64,000 nucleotides of DNA, taken from NCBI RefSeq assembly GCF_014138285.1, contig NZ_JACGXN010000001.1, positions 1,229,314 to 1,293,313 of the forward strand, read 5' to 3'. The notes under the pieces were generated by a model. The model was not told where the DNA came from. It searched no databases and saw only the letters and a program-made list of their open reading frames with translations. Source of the DNA: Phyllobacterium myrsinacearum (GTDB lineage Bacteria > Pseudomonadota > Alphaproteobacteria > Rhizobiales > Rhizobiaceae). Below are positions 17,614 to 25,899 of this stretch, piece after piece (position 1 is the stretch's first letter; the number at the start of each line of letters is the position of its first letter). A program made the translations under genes and the position numbers.

Positions 17614-18003
17614 TCAATTTTCGGGACTCGAGAAGTTTAGAATGATCTCTTTCAAATCATCATAGAGAGCAGGGTTTTCCGCAACAACGCTGTAAGGGGC
17701 GCATCGGGTAACTGCGCGAATGGCGCTGTTGGCTATCAGCTCAAAATTCTTGCTCTTTGACGGGTTGACGATTTCGGGCGCGCCAATAATCGTACCATCC
17801 TTGTCCAGCGTGAACCTCACCGTGACGGTCGACACGTTATCCTTGCCGGTATCGGGCCTGTTCCAGCAGGTCTGAATGTTAAATTTGATTTTTTCAGCAA
17901 TCGCCGCAAGACTTCGATTGGCGGACTCGTTATCCTCCGCATGAACCGGCGCGGCTGCCATCAAAAGCGAAAAGCACAGGGCACCCGTAGTCCGTCCCAG
18001 CAT
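17614..18003 (-). CDS. Periplasmic protein with TolA/TonB C-terminal-like domain
   Basis: 129 residues: a signal peptide (MLGRTTGALCFSLLMAAAPVHA) followed directly by a TolA/TonB-C-like fold (KIKFNIQTCWNRP, VTVRFTLDKDGTIIGAPEIVNPS, IANSAIRAVTRCAPY). In classic TolA and TonB this domain ends a long periplasmic helix; here it is free, without an N-terminal membrane anchor or helix. The start at 18003 was chosen because GGAGG lies seven bases upstream. It follows the hydroxyproline dehydratase gene on the same strand by 18 bases and may be co-transcribed. Confidence 0.75.
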   Translation of the reverse strand: MLGRTTGALCFSLLMAAAPVHAEDNESANRSLAAIAEKIKFNIQTCWNRPDTGKDNVSTVTVRFTLDKDGTIIGAPEIVNPSKSKNFELIANSAIRAVTRCAPYSVVAENPALYDDLKEIILNFSSPEN

Positions 18004-18021
18004 GGTCAACCTCCCCTCTCC

Positions 18022-19026
18022 CTAGAGAACCAGAAACCCCTGTCCCAGCGGATCATCTTCCTCGATGATGAACTCCGCCTTGCCGCTGTAATAGGCATGA
18101 CCGGAAACGCGAGCCGTGATGGCATCAAAGGCTGCTACCCTGGTTACCGAAGCGACAGCCCCGGCAAAGCGCGAGCTGACAATGCTTTCGAAAATCCGAG
18201 CCTCGGTCTCATGGATCTGCCCCTTGGCATGCATGGCCGCAAGCCGCGCGGTCACGCCCGAACCGGTCGGCGAGCGGTCGAGCTGCGCATCGGCGAAAAT
18301 GCAGACATTTTTTGTCGGGGCTTCCGACCAGCTGTCGAGGCCATCCGTGAGAATAGAGCCGTAAAGGAAGGCGAGATCCTTGTGATCCGGATGGTCCAGC
18401 GGCACGGCTTCTTTCACCGCTGCGGTGAGCAGTGTTGCCGCTTCGATGAATTTGCGTGCAGAGTCACGGCCGAACTCCAGACCGAATTGGCTGCAATGGG
18501 CGAGTGCATAATAGGCGCCGCCATAGGCCACATCGAATGTCACTTCACCATAGGGCGGCAGATCAATGGTCCGGTCCTTGACAAACAGGAAGGCCGGGAC
18601 GCTTTCGAAGGTTACGCTGGCGGATTTGCCGTCTTTCACTTCGACCGAGGCGACCACCATGCCGCACGGGCATTCAATATGAACTGTCGTGACCGGCTCG
18701 ACCTTCTGCACAAGCCCATAATCGATGGCATAGCGGCCAAGCGCGATAATGGCGTGGCCGCACATGGTCGAATAGCCCTCATTGTGCATGAACAGCACGG
18801 CAAGATCGGCGCCGGGCAAATTCGGCTGAACCAGCAGTGCGCCATACATATCAAAGTGGCCGCGGGGCTCGAACATCAGGATTTTGCGCAAGTGGTCGAG
18901 GTGGTCCCTGACATAAGCGCGCTTTTCAAGGATCGTGCCTTTCGGCAACACGGGATAACCGCCGGTGATAATGCGCAGGGGCTCGCCGCCCGTGTGCATA
19001 TCGATAACCGTGAGTGGCGACGCCAT
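18022..19026 (-). CDS. Trans-3-hydroxy-L-proline dehydratase (proline racemase family)
   Basis: A 334-residue proline racemase superfamily enzyme. The first catalytic Cys is in TMCGHA (Cys89). The second position, Cys in racemases and 4-hydroxyproline epimerases, is Thr in DRSPTGSG (Thr254). The Cys/Thr pair is the established mark of trans-3-hydroxy-L-proline dehydratases, which yield delta-1-pyrroline-2-carboxylate. The start overlaps the stop of the HAD gene by one base, so the three genes 20503 to 18022 form one operon. The partner reductase is not in this window. Confidence 0.85.
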   Translation of the reverse strand: MASPLTVIDMHTGGEPLRIITGGYPVLPKGTILEKRAYVRDHLDHLRKILMFEPRGHFDMYGALLVQPNLPGADLAVLFMHNEGYSTMCGHAIIALGRYAIDYGLVQKVEPVTTVHIECPCGMVVASVEVKDGKSASVTFESVPAFLFVKDRTIDLPPYGEVTFDVAYGGAYYALAHCSQFGLEFGRDSARKFIEAATLLTAAVKEAVPLDHPDHKDLAFLYGSILTDGLDSWSEAPTKNVCIFADAQLDRSPTGSGVTARLAAMHAKGQIHETEARIFESIVSSRFAGAVASVTRVAAFDAITARVSGHAYYSGKAEFIIEEDDPLGQGFLVL

Positions 19027-19682
19027 CAGACGATGCCCATAAGCGCGGGCAGCTTGCGCATATCATCAAAGAGAATGCCGCCTGCCGCCACCAGACCTTC
19101 ATGATCGGCGTGCTCGTCGCCGCAATAGGAAAACACACGCATACCCGCCGCTGTTCCCGCTGTGGTTCCCGCCACGCTGTCCTCAATCACCACGGAACGT
19201 GATGGTTCGAACCCCATCTCTTTGGCCGCATGCAGGAAGAGATCAGGGAAAGGTTTGCCGCGCGCCACCATGGACGCACTGTAGAGCACATCCTTGAAAT
19301 GGCCGATCAGCCCGGTTTTCCCCAGCGTCAGATGCATCTTTTCCACATTGGCCGAGGACGCCACACAGTATGAAAGCTGTGCTTGCTTCACCGCTCCAAT
19401 GACGTCCTCGATATGCGGGATGGCTTCAACACCATTCTCGAAAATGATCGGGATAGCCTGATACCAGCGCTCGACGAAATCTTCGCCCAGTGAATACCCT
19501 TCAGCCTCGACCTTCTCTTTCACCGCACGCATCGGCATGCCGCAGAGGTTCTTGCGCGCCTCATCGAAGGTGATGGGATACCCCGATGCATTGAGCATCT
19601 TGATCAGGTGCTGATTGGCAAGGGTTTCGGTATCGACCAGGACACCGTCACAGTCGAAAATCACCAGATCGAGGCGTGTCAT
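19026..19682 (-). CDS. HAD-superfamily hydrolase (phosphoglycolate phosphatase/beta-PGM type)
   Basis: A 218-residue HAD subfamily IA protein. The nucleophile motif is FDCDGVLVDTE (Asp10, Asp12); the SSANVEKMHLTLGKTGL block holds motif II and VIEDSVAGTTAGTAAGM motif IV. A helical cap lies between motifs I and II. It is a phosphatase or phosphomutase on a small phosphorylated metabolite, not identifiable further. Start set at 19682 with AAGGA nine bases upstream; the PEP-mutase-like stop lies just before it. It is in the middle of a three-gene overlapping operon. Confidence 0.88.
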   Translation of the reverse strand: MTRLDLVIFDCDGVLVDTETLANQHLIKMLNASGYPITFDEARKNLCGMPMRAVKEKVEAEGYSLGEDFVERWYQAIPIIFENGVEAIPHIEDVIGAVKQAQLSYCVASSANVEKMHLTLGKTGLIGHFKDVLYSASMVARGKPFPDLFLHAAKEMGFEPSRSVVIEDSVAGTTAGTAAGMRVFSYCGDEHADHEGLVAAGGILFDDMRKLPALMGIV

Positions 19683-19684
19683 TA

Positions 19685-20503
19685 TCAAGATTCCTTGTCT
19701 GCGTCCTGCGCATAGAGCTTCTGCAGCTCTCCGAATGTCACGCCTGTTTTTGAGAATTCGAACGTGCCCTTATCGAGCACTTCACGGGCTGCATCGCGTA
19801 TCGCGCTGAAGGCAGCGGTCGTCAGACGCGGCCCGAGCGAAACACGGCTTACGCCGATCGATTTGAGTTCGCTGACACTCAATGACGCCGGGGCCAAAAC
19901 ACTGACCGGCTTCGACACGGAGGCGCAGATGGTGCGAATGCTTTCCAGATCCGAAATACCGGGGGCAAACAATACGTCAGCGCCCGCCTTTTCAAAGGCC
20001 TGCAGCCGCTTGATCGTATCATCGAGATCGGCACGGCCATGCAGGAAATTTTCGGCCCGCGCCGTGAACACAAAATCGTTTTTCAGCGCACGCGCAGCTT
20101 CCGCAGCGGCAGCAACGCGCTCTACCGCGTGGGCGAAATCATAGATGGGCTTGTCCGGATCGCCGGAAAAATCCTCGATGGAGCAACCGGCAAGACCGGC
20201 GGCCTCGGCAGCGAAGATCGTCTCGCCAGCGCTGTCGGCACTGTCGCCCTTGCCCTTTTCCAGATCGCCCGAGATGGGCAGGTCCGTTGCCCCGACGAGG
20301 TCACGGCAATGCTGCATCATCACATCAAAGGTGACGCCGCCATCGGGCAGTGCACGGGAAAAGGCAAATCCGGCACTGCTGGTGGCCATGGCCTTGAAAC
20401 CGAGCGAGGCGAGAAACTTGGTCGTACCGGGATCCCATGGATTGGGCATCAGCAAAATTTCCGGCCCCTGATGCAGCTGACGGAAAACCTTGCCCTTATC
20501 CAT
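19685..20503 (-). CDS. Isocitrate lyase/PEP mutase family enzyme
   Basis: A 272-residue TIM-barrel protein of the ICL/PEPM superfamily: LLMPNPWDPGTTKFLASLGFKAMATSSAG at the start, the SGDLEKGKGDS active-site loop and SIEDFSG metal-binding motif. The ICL-type KKCGH motif is absent, so true isocitrate lyase is ruled out; oxaloacetate hydrolase/decarboxylase-like, PEP phosphonomutase-like or 2-methylisocitrate-type C-C lyase activities remain open. It is the first gene of the operon with the HAD protein and the hydroxyproline dehydratase, and is 15 bases after dut on the same strand. Confidence 0.85.
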   Translation of the reverse strand: MDKGKVFRQLHQGPEILLMPNPWDPGTTKFLASLGFKAMATSSAGFAFSRALPDGGVTFDVMMQHCRDLVGATDLPISGDLEKGKGDSADSAGETIFAAEAAGLAGCSIEDFSGDPDKPIYDFAHAVERVAAAAEAARALKNDFVFTARAENFLHGRADLDDTIKRLQAFEKAGADVLFAPGISDLESIRTICASVSKPVSVLAPASLSVSELKSIGVSRVSLGPRLTTAAFSAIRDAAREVLDKGTFEFSKTGVTFGELQKLYAQDADKES

Positions 20504-20518
20504 ATTATCCTCCTGCGA

Positions 20519-21004
20519 TTACGACGTGCCCGTTGACCCGAACCCTCCGGCACCGCGTGCCGTTTCGCTGGCATGCTGCCGTTCCTCAACCTCGAGCTGG
20601 ACGACCGGCGCCAACACGACCTGCGCAATACGCATGCCACGCTCGACGTAGAAGTCGTCATCTCCAAGATTGATCAGGATTACTTTTACCTCACCCCGGT
20701 AGTCGGAATCAATGGTCCCTGGCGTGTTGAGACAGGTAATTCCGCTCTTGAGTGCGAGACCCGAACGGGGTCTGACCTGCGCTTCATACCCTTGCGGGAT
20801 TTCGAAGATCAGGCCGGTGGGAACCAGAGCCCGGCGGCCGGGTAAAAGCAGCAGCGGACGGTCTTCCGGCACGGCTGCACGGAGATCCATTCCGGCCGAA
20901 CCGGCGGTTTCATAGGCGGGCAAATCAAGGTCCTGCCCATGCGGCAACCGGACAAGACCGAGAGCGGGATGCACGTGACGTGCGGAATCGGATGATTGAG
21001 ACAT
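20519..21004 (-). CDS. dut: dUTP diphosphatase (dUTPase)
   Basis: A 161-residue trimeric dUTPase with all five motifs: [35 protein letters not shown] with the catalytic Asp and the uracil-stacking Tyr, [13 protein letters not shown], and the C-terminal [10 protein letters not shown] arm. It hydrolyses dUTP to dUMP, keeping uracil out of DNA and feeding thymidylate synthesis. The start is as expected for the family. Elsewhere in alphaproteobacteria dut often follows coaBC; here they are separate. Confidence 0.96.
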   Translation of the reverse strand: MSQSSDSARHVHPALGLVRLPHGQDLDLPAYETAGSAGMDLRAAVPEDRPLLLLPGRRALVPTGLIFEIPQGYEAQVRPRSGLALKSGITCLNTPGTIDSDYRGEVKVILINLGDDDFYVERGMRIAQVVLAPVVQLEVEERQHASETARGAGGFGSTGTS

Positions 21005-21167
21005 GAGATCACCTTTTTCACCAGTCCGCCGGTTTGGTCAACTCACAAGATTTGTCCGGATCATTCTTTACACACAATCTCTTTCTAGCTGCGCCTTGTG
21101 TCTGACGATTCCCAAGTGCCGCATGACGCGCTATTGTCAGCCAGACCAAGAGTGAATCGGGTGAATC

Positions 21168-21977
21168 ATGTGTCGTTGGGCAGCCTATCTCGGACCTCAG
21201 CTTTATCTCGAAGACGTCATCGCCTCTCCATGCCATTCCCTGATCGCCCAGAGCCACGACGCCCATGAGGCCAAGACCCGCACCAATGGCGACGGATTTG
21301 GCGTCGCCTGGTACGGCGAGCGTCCGGAACCTGGCCTCTACCGCGATATTCTGCCCGCTTGGTCGGATCAGAACCTGAAAAGCCTGTCCCGACAAATCCG
21401 ATCGCATCTGTTTCTCGCCCATGTGCGTGCCTCCACCGGCGGCGCGACCAGCCGCACCAATTGCCATCCGTTCGTGTCAGGCAAATGGAGTTTCATGCAC
21501 AACGGGCAGATCGGCCATTTCGACCGGCTGCGGCGCGGGCTGGAAGCCAAGCTCGACGACGAACTTTATGTGCAGAAGCTGGGGTCAACAGATTCGGAGC
21601 TGATTTTCCTGCTGATGCTGCAGTATGGCCTCGACCGGGACCCGGCTCAATCTCTGGTCGAGACGGTCAACGTGATCACTGCGGAGGCGGAACGCGCCGG
21701 TGTACCGGCCTTCATCCGCCTGACAGCAGCCTTCTCTGACGGCATCCAGCTTTATGCAGTGCGCTACGCGACTGACCGCTTCGCACCATCGCTCTATACT
21801 GCCACGCTTTCCCCCAGTTCCGGCCTTTGCGTGGTTTCCGAACCACTGGATGGCGAAGCGGAAAACTGGATGCCTGTCCCGCCGAACAGCTTCGTGACGG
21901 TCAAGAACAGCAAGCGCATCGCCATCGAGCCGTTCATGGCGCAGGAGACATCGGGGCCGGTGCTGGAAAGCGCGTAA
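21168..21977 (+). CDS. Class II glutamine amidotransferase
   Basis: A 269-residue Ntn-hydrolase of the YafJ/EgtC group. The catalytic Cys is residue 2 (MCRWAAYLG), followed by NGDGFGVAWYG, AHVRASTGG, NCHPF and MHNGQIGHF in the order expected for GATase_4. It releases ammonia from glutamine or hydrolyses a gamma-glutamyl amide; with no synthase partner domain its acceptor is unknown. No ergothioneine genes are nearby, so EgtC is unlikely. It is upstream of prfC on the same strand, about 90 bases apart. Confidence 0.88.
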   Translation: MCRWAAYLGPQLYLEDVIASPCHSLIAQSHDAHEAKTRTNGDGFGVAWYGERPEPGLYRDILPAWSDQNLKSLSRQIRSHLFLAHVRASTGGATSRTNCHPFVSGKWSFMHNGQIGHFDRLRRGLEAKLDDELYVQKLGSTDSELIFLLMLQYGLDRDPAQSLVETVNVITAEAERAGVPAFIRLTAAFSDGIQLYAVRYATDRFAPSLYTATLSPSSGLCVVSEPLDGEAENWMPVPPNSFVTVKNSKRIAIEPFMAQETSGPVLESA

Positions 21978-22065
21978 TACCCGTTTCGAATTGATAGTCG
22001 ACGGCAGGGGCTTCGGCTGATAGAAGGCGTGCAACCCTACGATTATTGAATGTTTGAGCTTCTTC

Positions 22066-23655
22066 ATGTCTTCTGCCGATCATCCCGTTTCGAAACGCCG
22101 TACCTTTGCGATCATTGCGCACCCGGACGCCGGTAAAACCACGCTGACCGAAAAGCTCCTGCTCTTCGGCGGAGCGATCCAGCTCGCCGGTGAGGTCAAG
22201 GCCAAGAAGGACCGTATCCAGACCCGCTCCGACTGGATGAACATCGAACGGGATCGCGGCATTTCCGTCGTCACCTCGGTGATGACCTTCGAATACAAGG
22301 ATTGCATCTTCAATCTTCTGGATACGCCGGGCCACGAAGACTTTGCCGATGATACCTATCGTACGCTCACCGCCGTCGACAGCGCCGTCATGGTCATCGA
22401 TGCCGCCAAGGGTATCGAAGCGCGGACACTGAAGCTCTTCGAAGTCTGCCGGATGCGCGATATTCCGATCGTCACGTTCGTCAACAAGATGGATCGGGAA
22501 AGCCGCGACCCCTACGAAATCCTCGATGAGATTGAACAGAAACTGGCACTCGATACTGCCCCCATCACGTGGCCGATCGGCCGCGGCAAAAGCTTTGCCG
22601 GCACCTATAATCTGCAGGACAACACTGTCCGGCGCCGCGATGAAGAAGAAAAGCCGACACCGGTCAATGGCCCGGAAGCATCCGGCGCTTCCGGCTTGCT
22701 TCCCGAGAACGAGCGTCAAGCCTGGATCGAAGAGGTGACTTTGGCGCGGGATGCCTGCAATCCTTTCGATCTGCAATCGTTCCGCGAAGGACATATGACG
22801 CCGGTTTATTTCGGCTCCGCCTTGCGCAATTACGGTGTGCGTGACCTGATCGAGGCCTTCTGCGATTTCGGGCCAAGCCCGCGCGCACAGGATGCCGATA
22901 CACGCCGCGTGGAAGCGACCGAAGACAAGATGACCGGATTCGTTTTCAAGATTCAGGCCAATATGGACCCGAACCACCGCGACCGCATTGCCTTCCTGCG
23001 TGTCTGCTCCGGCAAGCTCTCACGCGGCATGAAAGCCAAGCTGGTGCGCACCGGCAAGGCCATGAGCCTGTCGGCACCGCAATTCTTCTTCGCTCGCAGC
23101 CGTCAGATCGCTGACGAAGCCTGGGCGGGTGACGTGGTGGGCATTCCCAACCATGGCACGCTGCGCATCGGCGATACGCTGACCGAAGGGGAAGACATCC
23201 TGTTCCGCGGTGTGCCGAACTTTGCCCCTGAGATTCTGCGCCGCGTCCGGCTTGACGATGCGATGAAGGCGAAGAAACTGCGCGAGGCCCTGCAGCAGAT
23301 GGCGGAAGAAGGCGTTGTCCAGCTCTTCCTGCCCGATGACGGTTCGCCGGCGATCGTCGGCGTGGTCGGCGCACTGCAGATCGACGTTCTTACCGAGCGT
23401 CTGAAAGTGGAATACACGCTGCCGGTGGGCTTCGAACCGGCGCGCTTTACCGTTGCGCGCTGGATATCCGCCGGGGACCCGCTGGAATTGCAGCGCTTCA
23501 TCAATGCGCACCGGGCCGATATTGCCCACGATCTCGACAATGATCCGGTGTTTCTGGCGCAGAATTCTTTCTCGCTCTCCTATGAGGCAGAGCGCTGGAA
23601 GGATATCCGTTTCGCTGCCATCAAGGACTATCAGGTCCGCGAAAAAGCCGCCTGA
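22066..23655 (+). CDS. prfC: Peptide chain release factor 3
   Basis: A 529-residue translational GTPase. G1 AHPDAGKTTLTE is near 18, DTPGHEDFADDTYRT and NKMDRESRDP follow, and the RF3-type GDVVGIPNHGTLRIGDTL block lies in the C-terminal half. It recycles RF1 and RF2 from the ribosome after termination. The ATG at 22066 was chosen; an in-frame TTG at 22054 adds four residues. The upstream ribosome site is weak. Confidence 0.96.
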   Translation: MSSADHPVSKRRTFAIIAHPDAGKTTLTEKLLLFGGAIQLAGEVKAKKDRIQTRSDWMNIERDRGISVVTSVMTFEYKDCIFNLLDTPGHEDFADDTYRTLTAVDSAVMVIDAAKGIEARTLKLFEVCRMRDIPIVTFVNKMDRESRDPYEILDEIEQKLALDTAPITWPIGRGKSFAGTYNLQDNTVRRRDEEEKPTPVNGPEASGASGLLPENERQAWIEEVTLARDACNPFDLQSFREGHMTPVYFGSALRNYGVRDLIEAFCDFGPSPRAQDADTRRVEATEDKMTGFVFKIQANMDPNHRDRIAFLRVCSGKLSRGMKAKLVRTGKAMSLSAPQFFFARSRQIADEAWAGDVVGIPNHGTLRIGDTLTEGEDILFRGVPNFAPEILRRVRLDDAMKAKKLREALQQMAEEGVVQLFLPDDGSPAIVGVVGALQIDVLTERLKVEYTLPVGFEPARFTVARWISAGDPLELQRFINAHRADIAHDLDNDPVFLAQNSFSLSYEAERWKDIRFAAIKDYQVREKAA

Positions 23656-23753
23656 GTTCAATATTTCCCGATCGAATAGCCGCCATGCCGCTTCCTCGCA
23701 TTTAGATTGCGCGGAGGCGGTATAGCCCTTCAATGCCGGTCAAGCGAATTTAC

Positions 23754-23769
23754 TCAACCAAATGGTTGA
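23754..23769. promoter_or_regulatory. ArsR-type operator candidate
   Basis: TCAACCA-AA-TGGTTGA is a perfect 7-2-7 inverted repeat 32 bases upstream of the ArsR-type gene. A partial second copy (AACCTTATGGTT) covers the start codon at 23801. Two sites flanking a short promoter fit autorepression. Confidence 0.65.
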
Positions 23770-23800
23770 CAATTAAAAATATGCGACTATATTAAACCTT

Positions 23801-24199
23801 ATGGTTGAATATATCACACAAACCCTCGACGCCGTTTTTCACGCACTTTCCGACCCGACGCGGAGAGCGATGTTGCACCGGCTGTCTACAAGCGAACGTA
23901 CCGTCAGCGAGCTGGCAACGCCGTTCAACATGTCGCTTGCAGGTGCATCCAAGCACATCAAGGTGCTTGAGGCTGCCGGGCTGGTCCGGCGACACGTGCA
24001 GGGCCGGACCCACATATGCGCCCTGCAGGCAGCACGACTGGCCGAGGCACAGGAATGGCTGCGCTATTACGAGCAGTTCTGGGAAGAACGGCTCGACGAT
24101 CTGGAAAATATCCTGCGTGCGGAGGATCGTGCGCTTGCCGAAAAAGCCAGACACGGGGACCGCAAGGACCCCAAAACAAAAATGGACAGCAAGGAGTAG
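23801..24199 (+). CDS. ArsR-family transcriptional regulator
   Basis: A 132-residue winged-helix protein: ALSDPTRRAMLHRLSTSERTV, then the recognition helix region MSLAGASKHIKVLEAAGLV and a wing with RRHVQGRTHI. There are no metal-binding Cys pairs, so it belongs to the ArsR subgroup paired with SRPBCC proteins rather than to metal sensors. It ends five bases before the SRPBCC gene and both share one promoter with the palindrome at 23754. Confidence 0.92.
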   Translation: MVEYITQTLDAVFHALSDPTRRAMLHRLSTSERTVSELATPFNMSLAGASKHIKVLEAAGLVRRHVQGRTHICALQAARLAEAQEWLRYYEQFWEERLDDLENILRAEDRALAEKARHGDRKDPKTKMDSKE

Positions 24200-24203
24200 A
24201 ACA

Positions 24204-24749
24204 ATGAGCCTGTATCAGGGAAATGATCAACTTGGCATTGCAACAGCCCAACGCACTGTCCGCATCGAGCGGCGGCTTCCCGGACCGGTGGAGCGCGTAT
24301 GGGAATACCTCACCAATTCGGAGAAACGCGGCAAATGGCTGGCGAAAGGGCCGATGGCCGACCATGCAGGCGGGCCCGTCGAGCTGACGTTCCGTCATTC
24401 CGAACTGTCCACTGCCGCAACCCCGGAGAAGTACAAAAAGTATGAAGGCCACCAGAATCCGGGACGGATCATCCGGTGTGAACCGCCGACCTACTTGTCC
24501 TTCACCTGGGAGGAAGGCAATGGCGAACCGTCGGAAGTCAGCTTCGAACTGCAGGCGGCGGGCGACGATACCCTGTTGATACTCACCCACAGCCGCCTTG
24601 CCGACCACGGCGCGATGGTCAGCGTCGCCAGCGGCTGGCACACGCATCTGAGTGTCCTGATCAATGTGTTGAACGGGGCTGAAACCGCCGATTTCTGGTC
24701 AAAACTGGAACAGCTCGAGGCAGAATACGACAAGGTGCTGCCAGCGTGA
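24204..24749 (+). CDS. SRPBCC/AHSA1-domain protein
   Basis: 181 residues with a START-like hydrophobic-pocket fold: RIERRLPGPVERVWEYLTNSEKRGKWLAKG at the N-terminus and a long C-terminal helix after SGWHTHLSVLINVLNG. AAGGAG lies seven bases before the ATG. Proteins of this type are regularly encoded with ArsR regulators and thought to bind or modify a hydrophobic ligand, but their substrates are generally unknown. A glyoxalase-fold gene follows on the same strand by about 50 bases. Confidence 0.88.
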   Translation: MSLYQGNDQLGIATAQRTVRIERRLPGPVERVWEYLTNSEKRGKWLAKGPMADHAGGPVELTFRHSELSTAATPEKYKKYEGHQNPGRIIRCEPPTYLSFTWEEGNGEPSEVSFELQAAGDDTLLILTHSRLADHGAMVSVASGWHTHLSVLINVLNGAETADFWSKLEQLEAEYDKVLPA

Positions 24750-24801
24750 CAATTCGGGTGTGTCAGCGTTGACGCACCCTATTTACCGAAGGACGACATG
24801 C

Positions 24802-25167
24802 ATGAAACCGCATTATGAAGGCAATCACAACATTGCCATGAAAGTCCCACCGCATCAGTATGAAGCAACTGTTGCATTCTATCGCGATGTGATTGGCTTG
24901 AAGCCACTGGAAAATCATCTTCCGCATGTCGGTTTTTACTTTGGCTCGAACCAGCTCTGGATCGACAAAGTTCCCGGTATGAGCCAAGCCGAACTGTGGC
25001 TGGAGATCGCGGCGGATGATGTTTCCCTGGCAGCATCTCACTTAACAGGTGCGGGCATTGTGCGTTGCGATGAAATAGAGAAACTGCCCGAGGGTCATCA
25101 GGATTTCTGGATCACCAGCCCCTGTCAGATCATCCATCACGTATCGCAGAAGGGCGACGGATGGTAA
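24802..25167 (+). CDS. VOC (glyoxalase/bleomycin-resistance) fold protein
   Basis: A 121-residue single VOC unit: HNIAMKVPPHQYEATVAFYRDVIGLKPLE, FYFGSNQLWIDKVPG and ELWLEIAADDVSLAASHL. A possible metal site is incomplete, and the final strand GHQDFWITSPCQIIHHV is typical. The enzyme activity is unknown. It follows the ArsR-SRPBCC pair and may belong to that unit. Start at the ATG at 24802, with AAGGA nine bases upstream. Confidence 0.78.
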   Translation: MKPHYEGNHNIAMKVPPHQYEATVAFYRDVIGLKPLENHLPHVGFYFGSNQLWIDKVPGMSQAELWLEIAADDVSLAASHLTGAGIVRCDEIEKLPEGHQDFWITSPCQIIHHVSQKGDGW

Positions 25168-25233
25168 GTAACAACTTACTATATGCACTGTGGAAGGCCG
25201 TGCATATACAAGCAGCCTTCCACCTTTGCCTGG

Positions 25234-25767
25234 TCAGCGCCTGAACTTGCGCTCAAGCAGCAAAACCTTTTCACCCGTGTATTCAACCTCGCCAATCCGG
25301 GCGAACCCTGTCTTTTCGGCCACCCGGACGGAAGCGATATTCTCGGGCGAGATGATACACAGCGCCCGATGCTGTTTGAAGAAACCATCGCCCCACGCCG
25401 CGGCCGCAGCCAGTGCCTCGCTGGCATAACCCTTGCCATGGATTTCCGGTGCCAGAACCCAGCCCATTTCAGGAGTATCGCCGAAGGGTGGTTCGATATC
25501 GCGCAGGAAGTTCGCAAATCCGAGATCGCCGACGTACTGACCCGTGGCCTTGTCCTCTACTGCCCAGAATCCGTAGCCGTTCAACGCCCAAAGACCAGCA
25601 TATTTGAGCAGGCGACCCCAGGAAGCCTCGCGGGTCGAAGGCTTGCCCGAAATGAATTCATAGACAGTCGGATGTGTCCACACGGTGTGCAGTGCTTCAA
25701 AATCCTCCAGTCTGTGCGCGCGCAGAACGAGGCGTTCGGTTTCAACAATAGGCGTGGTGGAGTTCAT
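25234..25767 (-). CDS. GNAT acetyltransferase, RimJ/RimL type
   Basis: 177 residues, with the RimJ/L pattern VETERLVLRAHRLEDFEALHTVW at the start, EMGWVLAPEIHGKGYASEALAAAA as the acetyl-CoA-binding motif (the usual Q/RxxGxG/A reads HGKGYA) and NIASVRVAEKTGFARIGE near the end. It transfers acetyl groups to a small molecule or a protein N-terminus; the substrate is unknown. Start set at the ATG at 25767, where homology-like sequence begins; the frame is open further upstream to 25896. Confidence 0.85.
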   Translation of the reverse strand: MNSTTPIVETERLVLRAHRLEDFEALHTVWTHPTVYEFISGKPSTREASWGRLLKYAGLWALNGYGFWAVEDKATGQYVGDLGFANFLRDIEPPFGDTPEMGWVLAPEIHGKGYASEALAAAAAWGDGFFKQHRALCIISPENIASVRVAEKTGFARIGEVEYTGEKVLLLERKFRR

Positions 25768-25899
25768 GGAAAATCCGTCTTCGACAATGATGTGACTTTC
25801 TTGGCGATTATTATTTATCGTGTCAAATGCCTCATTAAGTAAGTATAAACTTACGCACTTTGATCGGCTTCCCGTCGACATGGCGTTCATTCTCAAACA

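Noticed and set aside
17941-19104. 387-codon plus-strand frame
   Set aside because: Antisense to the hydroxyproline dehydratase gene, whose catalytic motifs are intact.
21934-22977. 347-codon minus-strand frame
   Set aside because: Antisense shadow of prfC.
23805-24203. Upstream extension of the SRPBCC frame through the ArsR gene
   Set aside because: It is the ArsR gene read in another frame; the SRPBCC protein has its own AAGGAG and ATG at 24204.
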